Assembly (NCBI GenBank): GCA_021399435.1
Contig: JAJTUP010000088.1
Location: forward strand, 1 to 64,000
Length of the DNA: 64,000 nt
Origin: Diaporthe sp. PMI_573
Taxonomy: Eukaryota; Ascomycota; Sordariomycetes; Diaporthales; Diaporthaceae
Direction of reading: 5' to 3'
In this document: positions 10,528 to 20,359 of the stretch, in pieces
Numbering within the stretch: position 1 is the first letter of the stretch
Layout of the letters: every line of letters begins with the position of its first letter
Translations under genes and position numbers: made by a program
Notes under the pieces: model-generated
What the model was told of the DNA's origin: nothing
The model's database searches: none
What the model saw: the letters and a program-made list of their open reading frames with translations, nothing else

Positions 10528-11337
10528 TCAGCGTCGAAGCTGGGCTTGGATGAGCTTCTCATCGGCAAGGCCAACGCACTCCTGCAGCGGCGCCTGCCGT
10601 GCATGAGCATATAACCCCGCCATGCGTCTCAGTACAATTGACACCGGCATGATATCTGACTTCGATTCCGGGATCAAGGGTCCAGGTCTGACCCATGATG
10701 ATGGGAGCTCCGGGCCAGCGCCATATTCCAGCATGGCTCTGATGGCGTCAACGTGTGCCTTCTGGGCATCGGCTGGCGGTGCCCCTCTGGTAGCCAAGGT
10801 GTCAAGATGTCGAATGAACTCGGCCCATATAGAAATGCCATGAAAGTCCTCGTTTGGATCTGCGCCAAGCTCCAGTGCGCGACGGAGCACTTCGACGTTG
10901 GGGAAGCGGTTTCCAATTGTGAAGTCAGAGCCCAAGTAGTCGGAAAACCGCCCGATGAGGATGCAATCAAGACGGAGAGGCCGCGCTTGTCACGCAGGGC
11001 CTGGGCCGTCAACGCCTTCCTGAGGTAAGCCGTAAGATCGAAATCTATGGCCACACCAAGAAAGTCAGGGGCCGGTGTCTCGGACTCACGGAAGCTCGCG
11101 CAGATATACCACGCGTGGTTGGCCGATTTGTGTGACTGCGCGCGCCCGAGTGATTCGACAATGGGCCCGAGCTGGGCCGCGATGAGGGCAGAATCTTCCG
11201 AATACTTTAGGTCCTCAGTGCCGAGAGCACTCAGGATATAACTTGACAGGCCCAGGGCCATCTGGGCGTGCATCTTGTTGCCCTCGTGGTCGAGCGACTG
11301 GATTTGTGCTAGCCTGGCCCTGCATAGGAACAGATAG
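10528..11337 (-). pseudogene. Ankyrin-repeat protein C-terminus, frameshifted
   Basis: From 11337 the frame reads RARLAQIQSLDHEGNKMHAQ, ...SANHAWYICASFRES... and AIDFDLTAYLRKALTAQ, the pattern of the linker and first ankyrin helices seen in large fungal ankyrin/NACHT proteins. Near 10945-10965 the coding pattern jumps to another frame, which continues with EVLRRALELGADPNEDFHG (a clear ankyrin L-x-x-G-A-D-P-N turn) and HVDAIRAMLEYGAGPELPSS before stopping at 10528. No GT-AG pair explains the jump, so an indel is more likely. The N-terminal effector domains are not in the window. Protein-protein interaction scaffold by family; now probably dead. Confidence 0.55.
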
Positions 11338-11479
11338 ATCTACCCATCCTGAGTACTCGTTATGTTCAATCAATCTTCAAAACGGACCTCGATAGTACAG
11401 GCTCGTGCGAAAGGCTAAAAGTGGTAAATTACATCGTATCAAAGCTTAGCTATCATCAGCTGATACTTGGGCAGGGATC

Positions 11480-12355
11480 ATGGGGTGGAGAGGTCGCAAC
11501 GTCTCTTCAAATACGGATCCGTACTCCCCACTACGTCATTTGCGGCGCAAGAAGTGTTTCCACATTCTACCCCAGATTGTGAAGAGTATCAACGCCAAGA
11601 TGACAACAACACGCGTTCGGTTTGATTTCCTCTGCTATCGTGTACGCATCAAGTTCGATGTGTCCTACGATATACCTAATCGCATCATCAGGGCAGGAGA
11701 CGATTCAGACCAGGCGAGACCCGAGGAAAGGCAGCTGTGGGACGCGGCGATGAATAGCATTATGGAGCAGAGCGAGACGACTTGCCTCCGGCGTGCCAGT
11801 CCGGCCTCGTGTGCGTGTGGGTTACCGGCAACGGCCACTGAATATCTACCACCGATGCCGTTCCTTGATGCTCCAGAACCTCACGCTGTGGTCGTCGTGG
11901 ATCCGTTCTGCGGGGACCTGAAATGTCGGACGCGGACCCGCCAGCGCATGCTGCAAGTAATGTCGAGGAGGCGCTCTCCAGATGGTGGCCTTAGTGGCCC
12001 GGACCCAGGACTCTTCGCAGGGCTGATGTCCTGTAGAGTATGCAAGAAAAGGGAAGGGCTGAGGGAATGCGGGGGCTGTCACGTCGCGGGGTATTGTGGG
12101 CAAGAGCACCAAGAGGAGGACTGGCCAAACCACAAGGCAGAGTGTACGCCGTGGCCGACGCCGACATTCGATTCAAGGTGCCCTCTGGACGAGGCGGACG
12201 ACGACACAGACACCAAAGTGACCTACAGCGCCGTCTTCAATGTCGCGGGACCCGGAGAGCCTCCACGATCCAGGGAGATTAGCCGAGAGGAGGTCGTGGC
12301 ACGTGTGCTGATGGGAGCAGCAGGAATGGAAGACCTGGAAGTCGAGATGAAGTAA
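11480..12355 (+). CDS. MYND-type zinc-finger protein
   Basis: 291 codons from the first ATG; a start at 11600 (MTTTRVRFDF) would also fit. Residues 185-222 form a MYND finger: C-x2-C at 185/188, C-x2-C at 197/200, C at 206, H at 210, H at 218 and C at 222 (core GYCGQEHQEEDWPNHKAEC). The sixth ligand is His rather than Cys, a variant I have seen in fungal MYND proteins. The rest has a Cys pair at 111/113 and a charged C-terminal tail and is otherwise featureless. MYND fingers bind proline-rich partners; the role here is unknown. The reading frame is intact and on the opposite strand to its damaged neighbours. Confidence 0.7.
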   Translation: MGWRGRNVSSNTDPYSPLRHLRRKKCFHILPQIVKSINAKMTTTRVRFDFLCYRVRIKFDVSYDIPNRIIRAGDDSDQARPEERQLWDAAMNSIMEQSETTCLRRASPASCACGLPATATEYLPPMPFLDAPEPHAVVVVDPFCGDLKCRTRTRQRMLQVMSRRRSPDGGLSGPDPGLFAGLMSCRVCKKREGLRECGGCHVAGYCGQEHQEEDWPNHKAECTPWPTPTFDSRCPLDEADDDTDTKVTYSAVFNVAGPGEPPRSREISREEVVARVLMGAAGMEDLEVEMK

Positions 12356-12654
12356 AGTGAGTTAGTAGAGAAAAAGAGAGCAGGTCCGAGCACTGATCGT
12401 TTCGAAGGAATCGTGAACTTCCAATAAAGTTTCCAACAAAGTGGGGCCCTCGCACTGGCGACGGCAACGACAATACTGGTCACAGTGGCCTAGTCACCCG
12501 TTAGCAGGGAAGTCCCCGGCAGGACCACTCGGTCACGTTTCATGCCTGATGCCGTAGTTGCCCGTGACACATCGGCACAACGGAGTTCCCCATGGCTGGG
12601 AAACAGGTGTGACGAGACCATGACTGTGTAATAGCATTCAATCAAGAACAAGGG
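12356..12654. other. Intergenic region
   Basis: 3' flank of the MYND gene; minus-strand ORFs here are short and featureless. Nothing recognised. Confidence 0.35.
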
Positions 12655-13185
12655 ATGTGCTATTGCACTCCTTACATCGAATACCTCGGCGAAGGGGACG
12701 GCAGCTCGGACTCGACGCTTGGCATGCCGCCGACTATACTCGAGTCCCCTTTCCTGATCGGCTTCCACTTCGCCCCAGTTCCTGACGACGACGCCAGCAA
12801 TGCCAGCAACGGCCGATGCTGGCATGACATGTTCAGGAACCCCGTCGTCGTCACGGGCTATCCAATTTCGCGACGGACAGTCACCCAGACAGGCGTCGAG
12901 ATGCCACTCAACATGATGGCGCGCATGGTCAGGACCGACCACATAACGCCGTTCGGCTCGACGTGGTTCTTCAAGGGCTTCTCCTCCATGTTGGCCCTCA
13001 CCGAGTGCAGAGACGACTTACTGTTCTGGCACCATATTTACGACCCAAATGGGGGCCTCTGTACTTCCCCTTCCCGTCCAATATGCAGGACACCAATGTT
13101 GCTGCATGCCACTCTACAAAGTATAAAGCGCGTGAACTTGGAGCTTCCCACATCAGAAACTGCGCGAGTAACTTTTAATAAATAA
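12655..13185 (+). pseudogene. Fragment of a large uncharacterised fungal protein family
   Basis: The frame contains CWHDMFRNPVVVTGYPISRR, then GVEMPLNMMARMVRTDHI and FFKGFSSMLALTECRDDLLF with WHHIYD. I recognise this order of motifs (C-W-x-x-M-F-x-N-P-V-V-V-x-G-Y-P-I, a G-x-E-M-P-L-N box, then F-x-x-K-G-F-S-x-M-L-x-x-T) from long uncharacterised proteins common in Pezizomycotina, often near ankyrin or HET genes. The match stops around 13060, where the sequence turns into low-quality coding (CTSPSRPICRT), and the N-terminal part is missing. So about 130 conserved residues remain. No function is known. Confidence 0.5.
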
Positions 13186-14462
13186 CGTTAAATGCGAAAT
13201 ATAATAAAGTGTAAAGTGTGACGAGTGCGAAATTTAATAAATAATTTTAGGCCGCTACTGTAAAGTAGGTCGCCGAAAATAATGCTCCGTGGGGGCAATA
13301 ACCACAGAGCCAAAAAGGGACACCAGTAGAAGAAAAGGTTTTCCGAGTGCTAAAATAGCGAAAACTGTGGTTGCTATTCTAGAGCTGGAATATGGCCACC
13401 ACTGTGCCGCTTTCGAAAATAAGAAACGGGAATTGATTACTTCGTGATTTTCTCAAATATCTAGATTTACTGTATGTATTATAACTACTTGTTCATTTAA
13501 GACACGACGTAGAAAGACCTGGTATATACCATATATATATTAATAGACTGGCCTTTCTTATATGTGGGTTTATATAGTGCTTATTAGTAAAGACAGCCCT
13601 CTATATATTCCAGGGTATCGATAATAGTCTCCTCTATTTACACCTCTTTCTTAACCTACACTCTGGCTACTAGGTATACTAAACTTGTATATATTGTATA
13701 TATTATCTCTATACCTGGCTAAGAAAGTATAGCCAGTGAGTATACCGATAGAAAATACTTACTTTTCCTAGGATTCTATAGGAAGTAACAACCTTGTCCA
13801 ATGGACTAAACCCATGGATTGACCCCATAGATTGAATAATTAGACTTGAAATACGAGGCCTGGACATGGCTTTCAGTTTGTAAGCATAGCTAAAATCCTT
13901 TATCCTTAATAGCTACATCAGACTACTGTAGACGAGAGAAATAAACCGCCACAAGTACTGTAAATTAAATGCCTAATAATTCCTCACACCAACTTCCGAA
14001 AAAGATGGGAAGCCAAAGGATGCAGCGACCCCGGTCGTGTGTTTTCTTCCTTTGATAAACGAGTTGATTGTGGCGGTTGTCACCACTAGACGGGCTGACA
14101 CCACCACAAGGTGCTGGCAGGGGCTGGTCCCTGCCACAGGCACGGACCACGGTTATTAAACTTCTCCACGCGTCGCACATCGCGAGTTTCTTTCCTTCCT
14201 TCTTCTCTCCTTAAGCTTAGAATCTTCGTACGTAGTGCCAATACAACAGCTTCCATGCTGGATATTACTGGCCGTTACACCTGCTAGGCCAAGAGTGCCC
14301 GCTATGCGCAATTGCTTTTTGCAGGCCGTGTCACCAAACTTTCTTTTTGCATTTTACGTGACGCGTTTGATTGTGAAATATATCTTGGGCGCGCTTGCCA
14401 TATTGTGGAGGTAGATATTTGTAGCCGATAGCAAAACGGGGACAGCTCTGGCCTTCTCTGAA
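13186..14462. other. AT-rich gene-free region
   Basis: From about 13190 to 13980 the DNA is strikingly AT-rich, with runs such as ATATATATAT and many TA-rich tracts, no ORF above 60 codons, and no domain. The base composition differs sharply from both flanks, as in repeat-induced point mutation or old decayed repeats. From 13965 to 14462 the composition returns to normal, with nothing recognised. Confidence 0.5.
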
Positions 14463-14831
14463 ATGGCGCAACCCGCAAGAGGGGAAGCGCCGTTAGTCGC
14501 CCTTTCTAGGGCATCCGCCAGTTTTAGCGTTCCCGAGAGCTCTCCTGACCTTGACTCAGTAGAGCCCGGCGTGGACGCGACCGGCGATACATCGCCTTCG
14601 ATCGACTACATTGGATATAAAGGCGTCGATTGGAATCGCCTCGCAGGGTTCTCTATACGCAAGTTGCAGGGTCGGGGAGCGAATAATCACTCAACGATTC
14701 GGTCATTAGGTACACAAAAGGACCGTGACGAGGCACTCGAGACTGGCGTGATGAGAATTGTGGCGAGGCTGAAGAAATCGGATGCAATTCTCTTGAGACA
14801 CAGCACTCGACCAAAACTGTCGTTTTCATAG
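14463..14831 (+). pseudogene. hAT-like transposase N-terminal fragment
   Basis: A 122-codon frame includes SIDYIGYKGVDWNRLAGF. Fungal hAT transposases often open with a Y-K-G-(I/V)-D-W-x-R-L-x-G/N-(F/Y) motif just before the BED-type zinc finger. Here the zinc finger (W...C..C...H) does not follow; the frame goes to a charged stretch and stops. No terminal repeats or other transposase segments are visible near it. Tentative. Confidence 0.35.
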
Positions 14832-15154
14832 TAATCATTGGGATAAGGGAAACGAATGATATTGTCAGCAAATTGGAGAGTTATAGCAGTCTCGGGTTGA
14901 CCCATGTTTCGGTGAATAAAAAAGGAGATCTTTTAGACATTGGGTGAAACGTTGACGAGGCACATGGAGTTAACATGCGCTTTGTCATCCTCACGAACCA
15001 GGCAGTGACGAGGACTTCGGTTCATCTTTAAGACCTTAATTTCTACGAACAGGACTATGATCAAATAGTTTGACATCGTGTCTACCAAAGTAACCCCACT
15101 CGCGTCGCTTCCGGGCCTGACGCCGTTGTCTTCATTTTGAGATTGGGGAGGCGC
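14832..15154. other. Intergenic region
   Basis: Between the hAT-like fragment and the 3' end of the epimerase gene. Nothing recognised. Confidence 0.35.
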
Positions 15155-16366
15155 TTAACTGCCCCTCACGTCTGAGATGTTGTTAAGAATAGTCTCCTCC
15201 AGGGTGACCCATCCCGGACGCCCAAGATCTTTTAGCAACTGCTCAGCCTTATCACGGGGCTTGATCTCGTTGGGATCCGATCCGGCAGAGAAGCTGTCAG
15301 GGAATGTCTTGTTAGGAGCGGTCTTGCGGAGGATGTCCAAAACCTCATCCCAACTGAACCGTCCACCAAAGCCAAAAACTCGTTGATCCTTGACGTGGTC
15401 AAAGATGGCGGCTGCGACATGCAGTCTGCCGGTATCCTGCACATCGATGTAATATTCTAGAAAAATACTTAGCAACCATCCTCAAATTTGACAAGGAGGG
15501 TTAAAAACGTACGTGGCGCTATAACGCGGTGGAAAGGTGTCACTTGTCCTTGCCAAAGTGCGACAGGCAGAGCAGAGCTGCTAGCGTAGCCCTGGTTCAC
15601 TGGGTCGAGAGACTTGCCGAAGTTGAAGTTGGGGAGAACTGATAATGTCAGAAATCCTGGAGCTATAGACAATCTCACGATCTGACAAGATCTCACCTGT
15701 GTTGACAACCAAGTCGGGGTGCCTGTTGCGGTTTTCCTTGTGGTACTTCCACACCGCCTGCTCAGCCTCTGTCTTGCTAGCGGCGTAAACAACGGTGCCG
15801 CGGTCCTCGGTGTAGGGGGGTTCAGCCCATGCAGCCTTGCTTGCAGCCTCATTCCAGCTATCATCGGTCACTTCGACGCCGGGGACGGCTGGATCGGAGA
15901 GAACAGCTGCCGATGATGACGAGGTGAAAACGAATCGTTTCACGGAGTCCTCCTTATACGCCGACTTCAGGGCATTCAGAGCAAAGGCGACGGCTAGGGG
16001 GATGACGACATTAGGGTCCGCCGCAAAGCTCATGATGCTAGCGGAGTGTGCAACAACGGAGGTGCCTATACGGGGGGTCAGCCTCTGATTATAAATCCCT
16101 CAAGTTCTCAGCATACCCTTGACAGCCTCGTCGAACGCGCCCTCGGCCGTCAGGTCGGGGATCTTGAAGAGCTCGAAGCTACCCTTTCCGTACTTCTTAT
16201 CGAAGACCACTTGGAGCCAGGCATTCTTCTCCGTATCCCGAACGGTACCGCGTACTTTATAGCCATGCTCGAGGAACTAGTCGGCAATGTGGGAGCCCAA
16301 CAGGCCGTTAGCTCCAGTGACAAGCAGAGTGGAGCCCTTAGGTGCCAGGTTGGGAAGAGGTGCCAT
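15155..16366 (-). pseudogene. NAD-dependent epimerase/ketoreductase with one internal TAG
   Basis: Exons 16366-16117, 16065-15697, 15638-15513 and 15456-15155 (349 codons including stop), introns 51-58 bp, all GT-AG. The N-terminus TLLVTGANGLLGSHI is the dinucleotide-binding G-x-x-G-x-x-G loop; FVFTSSSSA holds the catalytic Ser region, and YAASKTEAE gives the Tyr-x-x-x-Lys pair of extended short-chain dehydrogenases; QYYIDVQDTGRLHVAA is the conserved substrate-side motif. It resembles fungal aldehyde/flavonol reductase-like enzymes. Codon 30 (plus-strand bases 16277-16279) is TAG, in the position between GSHIAD and FLEHGYKVRGTVRD, so the frame is cut although every splice site and all later motifs are intact. 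The three other exons have no lesion. Either a recent nonsense mutation or a polymorphism. It is transcribed away from the enoyl reductase at 17242. Confidence 0.8.
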
Positions 16367-17241
16367 GGTCGTTGAGTGGTGAGACGTCGGAGAAAGATAT
16401 CTTGGTAGGAGTTAAAGTAGCGTTGAATGTATGTTACCAGATGGAATGGCATACGGCGCCTTCTTGGTTATATAGCTAAGTCTTAACAGAAGCGTCGTTT
16501 GAATATGACAAATCAAGCCCCAGTACCGCGCAGCTACAGCAATTGACAACCCGATATAACGCTCGTGAAAGAGTGATCTGATAAACTCCGTCCATTAACG
16601 GGGCAATTCTAATATCCATTTGAGTTTTTCCAATCATACGCGTTTCAATCAGGTCACCTGTGGATACTACACATCTGTCCCTTGGATTACTAATCTCTTT
16701 GTATGGAGTAGTACAACCTCGGCCAAGGCGGGACGGAAGCATCAGTCCGTCCGTTTAAAGTCTCCGCGCATAGTAACTGAGACGTCACTTGGGCTTCACG
16801 GCACAATGGCTGGAAATTTGCACCAAATTATGTGGATTTTAGAAGTAGGTCTGCCCAAGGAAGAAAGAAGGAAATCAGAGGCTCAAGGGGCCAATGCATT
16901 CGCAATCAGACCTTGGGCAGAAGGTGTGGGGCAGCGGGCCTTATCGATAGAAATATCGAAGAGCTGAAGAGCCGCGGTCCATCGCTGACAAATGATTCCA
17001 AAAATTAAAATTCCAGTCTCGGCGGGATGGTTGTGCCGCAAGCAGCAGCGGTGTCATTAGCAGTCATGCTCGTGTGTCGGACGGATTACTCAACTTAAAT
17101 CGTCACATTATTGCACACTCTTCAATCCTCATTGACGAGATATATATCAATTGCATTTGTATCGATGTTACTATAACCCCTCTTTGTGTGATACTCAATC
17201 TTCTCGTTCTGCATCTCTCTACCTACATTACATTGGCCAAC
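16367..17241. promoter_or_regulatory. Shared upstream region of divergent oxidoreductase genes
   Basis: About 875 bp between the start codons of the epimerase (minus) and the enoyl-reductase-like gene (plus). ORFs at 16476-16967 show no domain. Divergent arrangement suggests shared regulation, but I identified no specific operator. Confidence 0.35.
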
Positions 17242-18327
17242 ATGAAAGCTCTTGTCTCCAACAGGAGCATCCTTACCAGGATCATCAATGTCAGCCGCAG
17301 CAAGGCCATCGGCGGCCAAGGCGGCCGTGTTCAGGACGATGTGCCTGTTCCCAAGATCTCCCCCGACGAGATCCTCATCAAAGTCAGGGCCGTTGCTCTC
17401 AACCCGACAGATTTCAAGCATCTAGACGCCATCTCCCCCCCTCATTCTATCATCGGGTGCGATTACGCGGGTGTGGTCCACCAAGTTGGCAATGCTGTGA
17501 AGGGGAAATGGAATATCGGCGACCGCGTGGCCGGCGCCGTTCACGGTGGCCTGTTCCCCGACAAAGGCGCCTTCGCCGAGTACCTGAAGACGGATGCGGA
17601 CTTGGCTTGGAAGGTCCCTGACGGCGTGAGCGACACGGACGCGGCCACGTACGGCATATCTGCCGTAACGGCCGTGCTCGTCCTGAATGGTCGCCACGGG
17701 CTGCCCTTCGTCACTACTACTCCTGCCACCCCAAGCAATGAAGCGGTCTTTATTTACGCGGGAGCTACCAGTGCCGGTCTGTACCATATCGAGGTCGCGA
17801 AGGCGGCCGGGTACAAGGTCGTCACCACCGCCTCGCCCCGCTCATTCGACCTGGTCAAGAAGTACGGCGCGGATTCCGTATTTGACTACAAGTCACCGAC
17901 CGTCGTAGCAGACATAATCAGAGAGTACCCAAGCCTTACAAAGGCGGTGGATTGCTTCTCCGAGGGCAACTCGACGTCCATTTGCGCCGCAGTGCTCAAG
18001 CCCAGTGGCGGCAAGGTGGTTACGCTGCTGCCCAATGGCAAATCGAGCACCCCAGGTGTGACCTATGATCTCGTCATGTCATATACCGGCTTCGGACATC
18101 CTTTTCAGTGGCTGCCACCTATTGGCCCCAAGTTCGAGGCTAGACCAGAAGATCGTGTGGCCCTTGCTCGCTTCTATCAAAATCTGCCACAACTCATAGA
18201 CGTCTTGAAGCCCATCCCAACAATCACGCTCAAGGATGGATTTGACGGTATTCTGGAGGGACTTGACAAGTTGCGGCAAGGGCAGGTAATAGGTGGGAAA
18301 CAAGTTGTTAAATTTAATACGACGTAG
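17242..18327 (+). CDS. Medium-chain reductase, trans-enoyl-reductase-like
   Basis: 361 residues from the ATG at 17242 (MKALVSNRSILTRIINVSRS). An ATG at 17074 extends the frame, but that extra sequence is unusual (Ile-rich) and is unlikely to be translated. Motifs: PDEILIKVRAVALNPTDFKH and IIGCDYAGVV are typical of quinone-oxidoreductase/enoyl-reductase MDR proteins, and AGATSAGLYHIEVAKAAGYK is the nucleotide-binding segment. The zinc ligands of alcohol dehydrogenases are missing, as in the trans-acting enoyl reductases that partner polyketide synthases (LovC type) and in toxD-like proteins. No polyketide synthase is present in the window, so the partner is unknown. The frame is intact, GC-rich and regular. 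Next to it is the divergent epimerase. Confidence 0.85.
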   Translation: MKALVSNRSILTRIINVSRSKAIGGQGGRVQDDVPVPKISPDEILIKVRAVALNPTDFKHLDAISPPHSIIGCDYAGVVHQVGNAVKGKWNIGDRVAGAVHGGLFPDKGAFAEYLKTDADLAWKVPDGVSDTDAATYGISAVTAVLVLNGRHGLPFVTTTPATPSNEAVFIYAGATSAGLYHIEVAKAAGYKVVTTASPRSFDLVKKYGADSVFDYKSPTVVADIIREYPSLTKAVDCFSEGNSTSICAAVLKPSGGKVVTLLPNGKSSTPGVTYDLVMSYTGFGHPFQWLPPIGPKFEARPEDRVALARFYQNLPQLIDVLKPIPTITLKDGFDGILEGLDKLRQGQVIGGKQVVKFNTT

Positions 18328-19901
18328 AGAAATAGACAGCACCATTTCTCAGGTGTTGTTATATGTAATGCTGATTGTTTTGCGGAGTGAGTGGCGACTG
18401 TCGGTGAGATGCCGCTTACCATACTGTGTAATGAAGAGTAAATCCCAGTTTTTACCAAGGGTTTGAGGTGGTGAGAAAGAAGAAACAAAAGTTTCAGCAG
18501 CGTGGCATGGCCTTTGTGCATTTGGTATAAATATTCAAATGTGAATCTATAGCGAGACTTGAAGATAATAAACAAGGTGAATTGTAGTCTAAAATACGTA
18601 CCGAACGGAGGCCTCGATGCGAATGGGAGGGCCAGCGGCTAGCATAGCTATACGAAGCTCACAAACCGCTTGCGGACGGCATGTGGTGGGCTTTCAGGCG
18701 TGAAAATCTTTGCGTCGGAACCCACCACTCGTTTCGCACAATTTAATTCGGCATTCACGACATGTGAATTTCCGGACTGGGTCTCGGGAAGTGGCTCCGA
18801 CGATTGCGTATGGCCGTTGAAGGAGATCAACCGCTGAAGCTTTGCCGATGCTACGATTGGCTGGCTCCTGCCGCACGGTAGGTACGTGTCGTCTCCATGT
18901 TGTTGGCCGTGGATGCTTTTGCTTGGGAAGGATTTGACAAGCGTTTTGCGTGGCTGGATCTGTCTTAGAATCCGATACTCTTGAGTTAGCTGCTACCTGA
19001 AGCCGATGAGGAAGCTGATCCAAGTATGCCCGTCCCTCCCCACTAATAAGAAGAGGAAAGAAAGAACCAACTGAACAAAACGCCCACAGCACCAAAGATT
19101 CATGTGGAGAGTTCAAAATCGGTGCAATAATCTTGCCGATGTGGAGAACTTCGCGTCCTGGGCCGCGCTGCGGAGGAACTGTAAAAAGAGAACGCTTCAG
19201 GGGTCGAAGCAGTGCCGTCGTTCGTTGTTCACACCACATGCAACTTCACAGTCTTGGCGACAGTTGCGATTTCAAAGCATATCAGAGAATGAGTTCATCT
19301 CCAGCTGTTACAAGTAACACCGCTTCGATGCTTCCTCCCTTTCCCTCTCGCTAGCTGCCAACCTCTGCTTTTGAATTCACCAAAAATTTGCCATACAAAT
19401 ATATCACACTTATTTTCATGTTACAATATGCCGCCATGCATTTTCCTGGAATGTCAGAGTTGGAACTGGTACAGCCGAATCACTAATTCGGCATTCCTCT
19501 ATCTCGATACAACAATATAACGCTGGAGACATAGTCATCAATTTGCTAACACAAATGATGCCCGAGGGATCGAGGCTCTGTTGATTAACAAGGTTTGCGA
19601 GTCCTGAAACCTCTCCCGGACGGTAAAAGTTGTCGGTAAGAGAATTCTGGCGGGCGACGTTGCCTGGTTCAGCGGAGATGACAGCTGAATGTTTTGCTGA
19701 AATCCTTGGCTTTCCGAACGCCACAGCTGCCCACGGGATCTTCAAAGCTTGTTGCGTCCGTCAGCCTAGTCAGAAAGCTAAGCCCCTGACATAAGCCACT
19801 CTGACATAATACCTAGGCACGCTTCTGGAGGCCTTGATTGAAGATGGCATACAGCCATTGCCCCAGCGCGATGTCGATCATTGTGATGGTACGTAAAGCA
19901 T
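18328..19901. other. Gene-poor stretch
   Basis: The longest ORF (18694-19239, minus) ends in a Cys-containing piece that vaguely suggests a zinc finger (FTCRECRIKLC...FRRKDFH), but spacing does not fit C2H2 and nothing supports the rest. I see no transposon ends. Confidence 0.35.
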
Positions 19902-20046
19902 TCAATCAGGTGTGCTACCGGCGACTACCGGATTAGGCAAATGGTAGAAACCTTGTTCCTTGAAGTCACTAGGAAGTTTCCTCCAACGAGCAACTTGACT
20001 GGCGTCTTTGCAATACTTGGTAAATTCTATAACGTGGTTCATCACA
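19902..20046 (-). pseudogene. 3' portion of the gene split by the pogo element
   Basis: Immediately outside the left end of the pogo element, the minus strand reads MNHVIEFTKYCKDASQVARW and then RKLPSDFKEQGFYHLP to a stop at 19902. The composition looks coding and the strand matches the LRR-like remnant on the other side of the element (22365-23060). The exact join of the two parts could not be resolved; an intron may lie at the insertion point because GTAATTTACC (twice) and TTATAG flank it. Function not recognised. Confidence 0.35.
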
Positions 20047-20048
20047 TA

Positions 20049-20267
20049 ACGTGGTTGGACAGTCAGCCGGACAGGACATGCCCGGACAGTTTTGCCAACT
20101 TTACCAACATCAGCCAACCTCAGCACCCACCCAGGGCAAAAGAATCAATAAAACTTGGCACCAATTGGTGCCACCTGCTTTGAATTCCTTATTTTCAATT
20201 GGTTTAGCCAGCTTGGAGGTATTGAAGTGGCTGCAGTGCCAGTCTGAAGTTGTCAACTTTTGGTGGG
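20049..20267 (+). repeat. Left terminal inverted repeat of the pogo element
   Basis: Inverse of 22142-22362. Includes an internal palindrome (TTGGCACCAATTGGTGCCA) near 20155 that could be a transposase binding site. Divergence increases inward of about 20205 (CAATTGGTTTAGCC versus CAATTGATTTAGTC). Confidence 0.85.
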
Positions 20268-20359
20268 AAAATCAGCTTCCCCACCAAAACGGAGCATACA
20301 GGATCAACCTCAATCTATACCAGCCAGGTCAACTATCTGGGCGGTCCGCCGCGGACCGC

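Noticed and set aside
17074..17241. Upstream start for the enoyl-reductase gene
   Set aside because: It would add 56 unusual Ile/Leu/Ser-rich residues before a natural Met; the ATG at 17242 matches the usual family start.
18694..19239. Minus ORF ending in a Cys-rich, zinc-finger-like stretch
   Set aside because: C-x2-C is present but the His spacing fits no known finger, and no other coding evidence exists.
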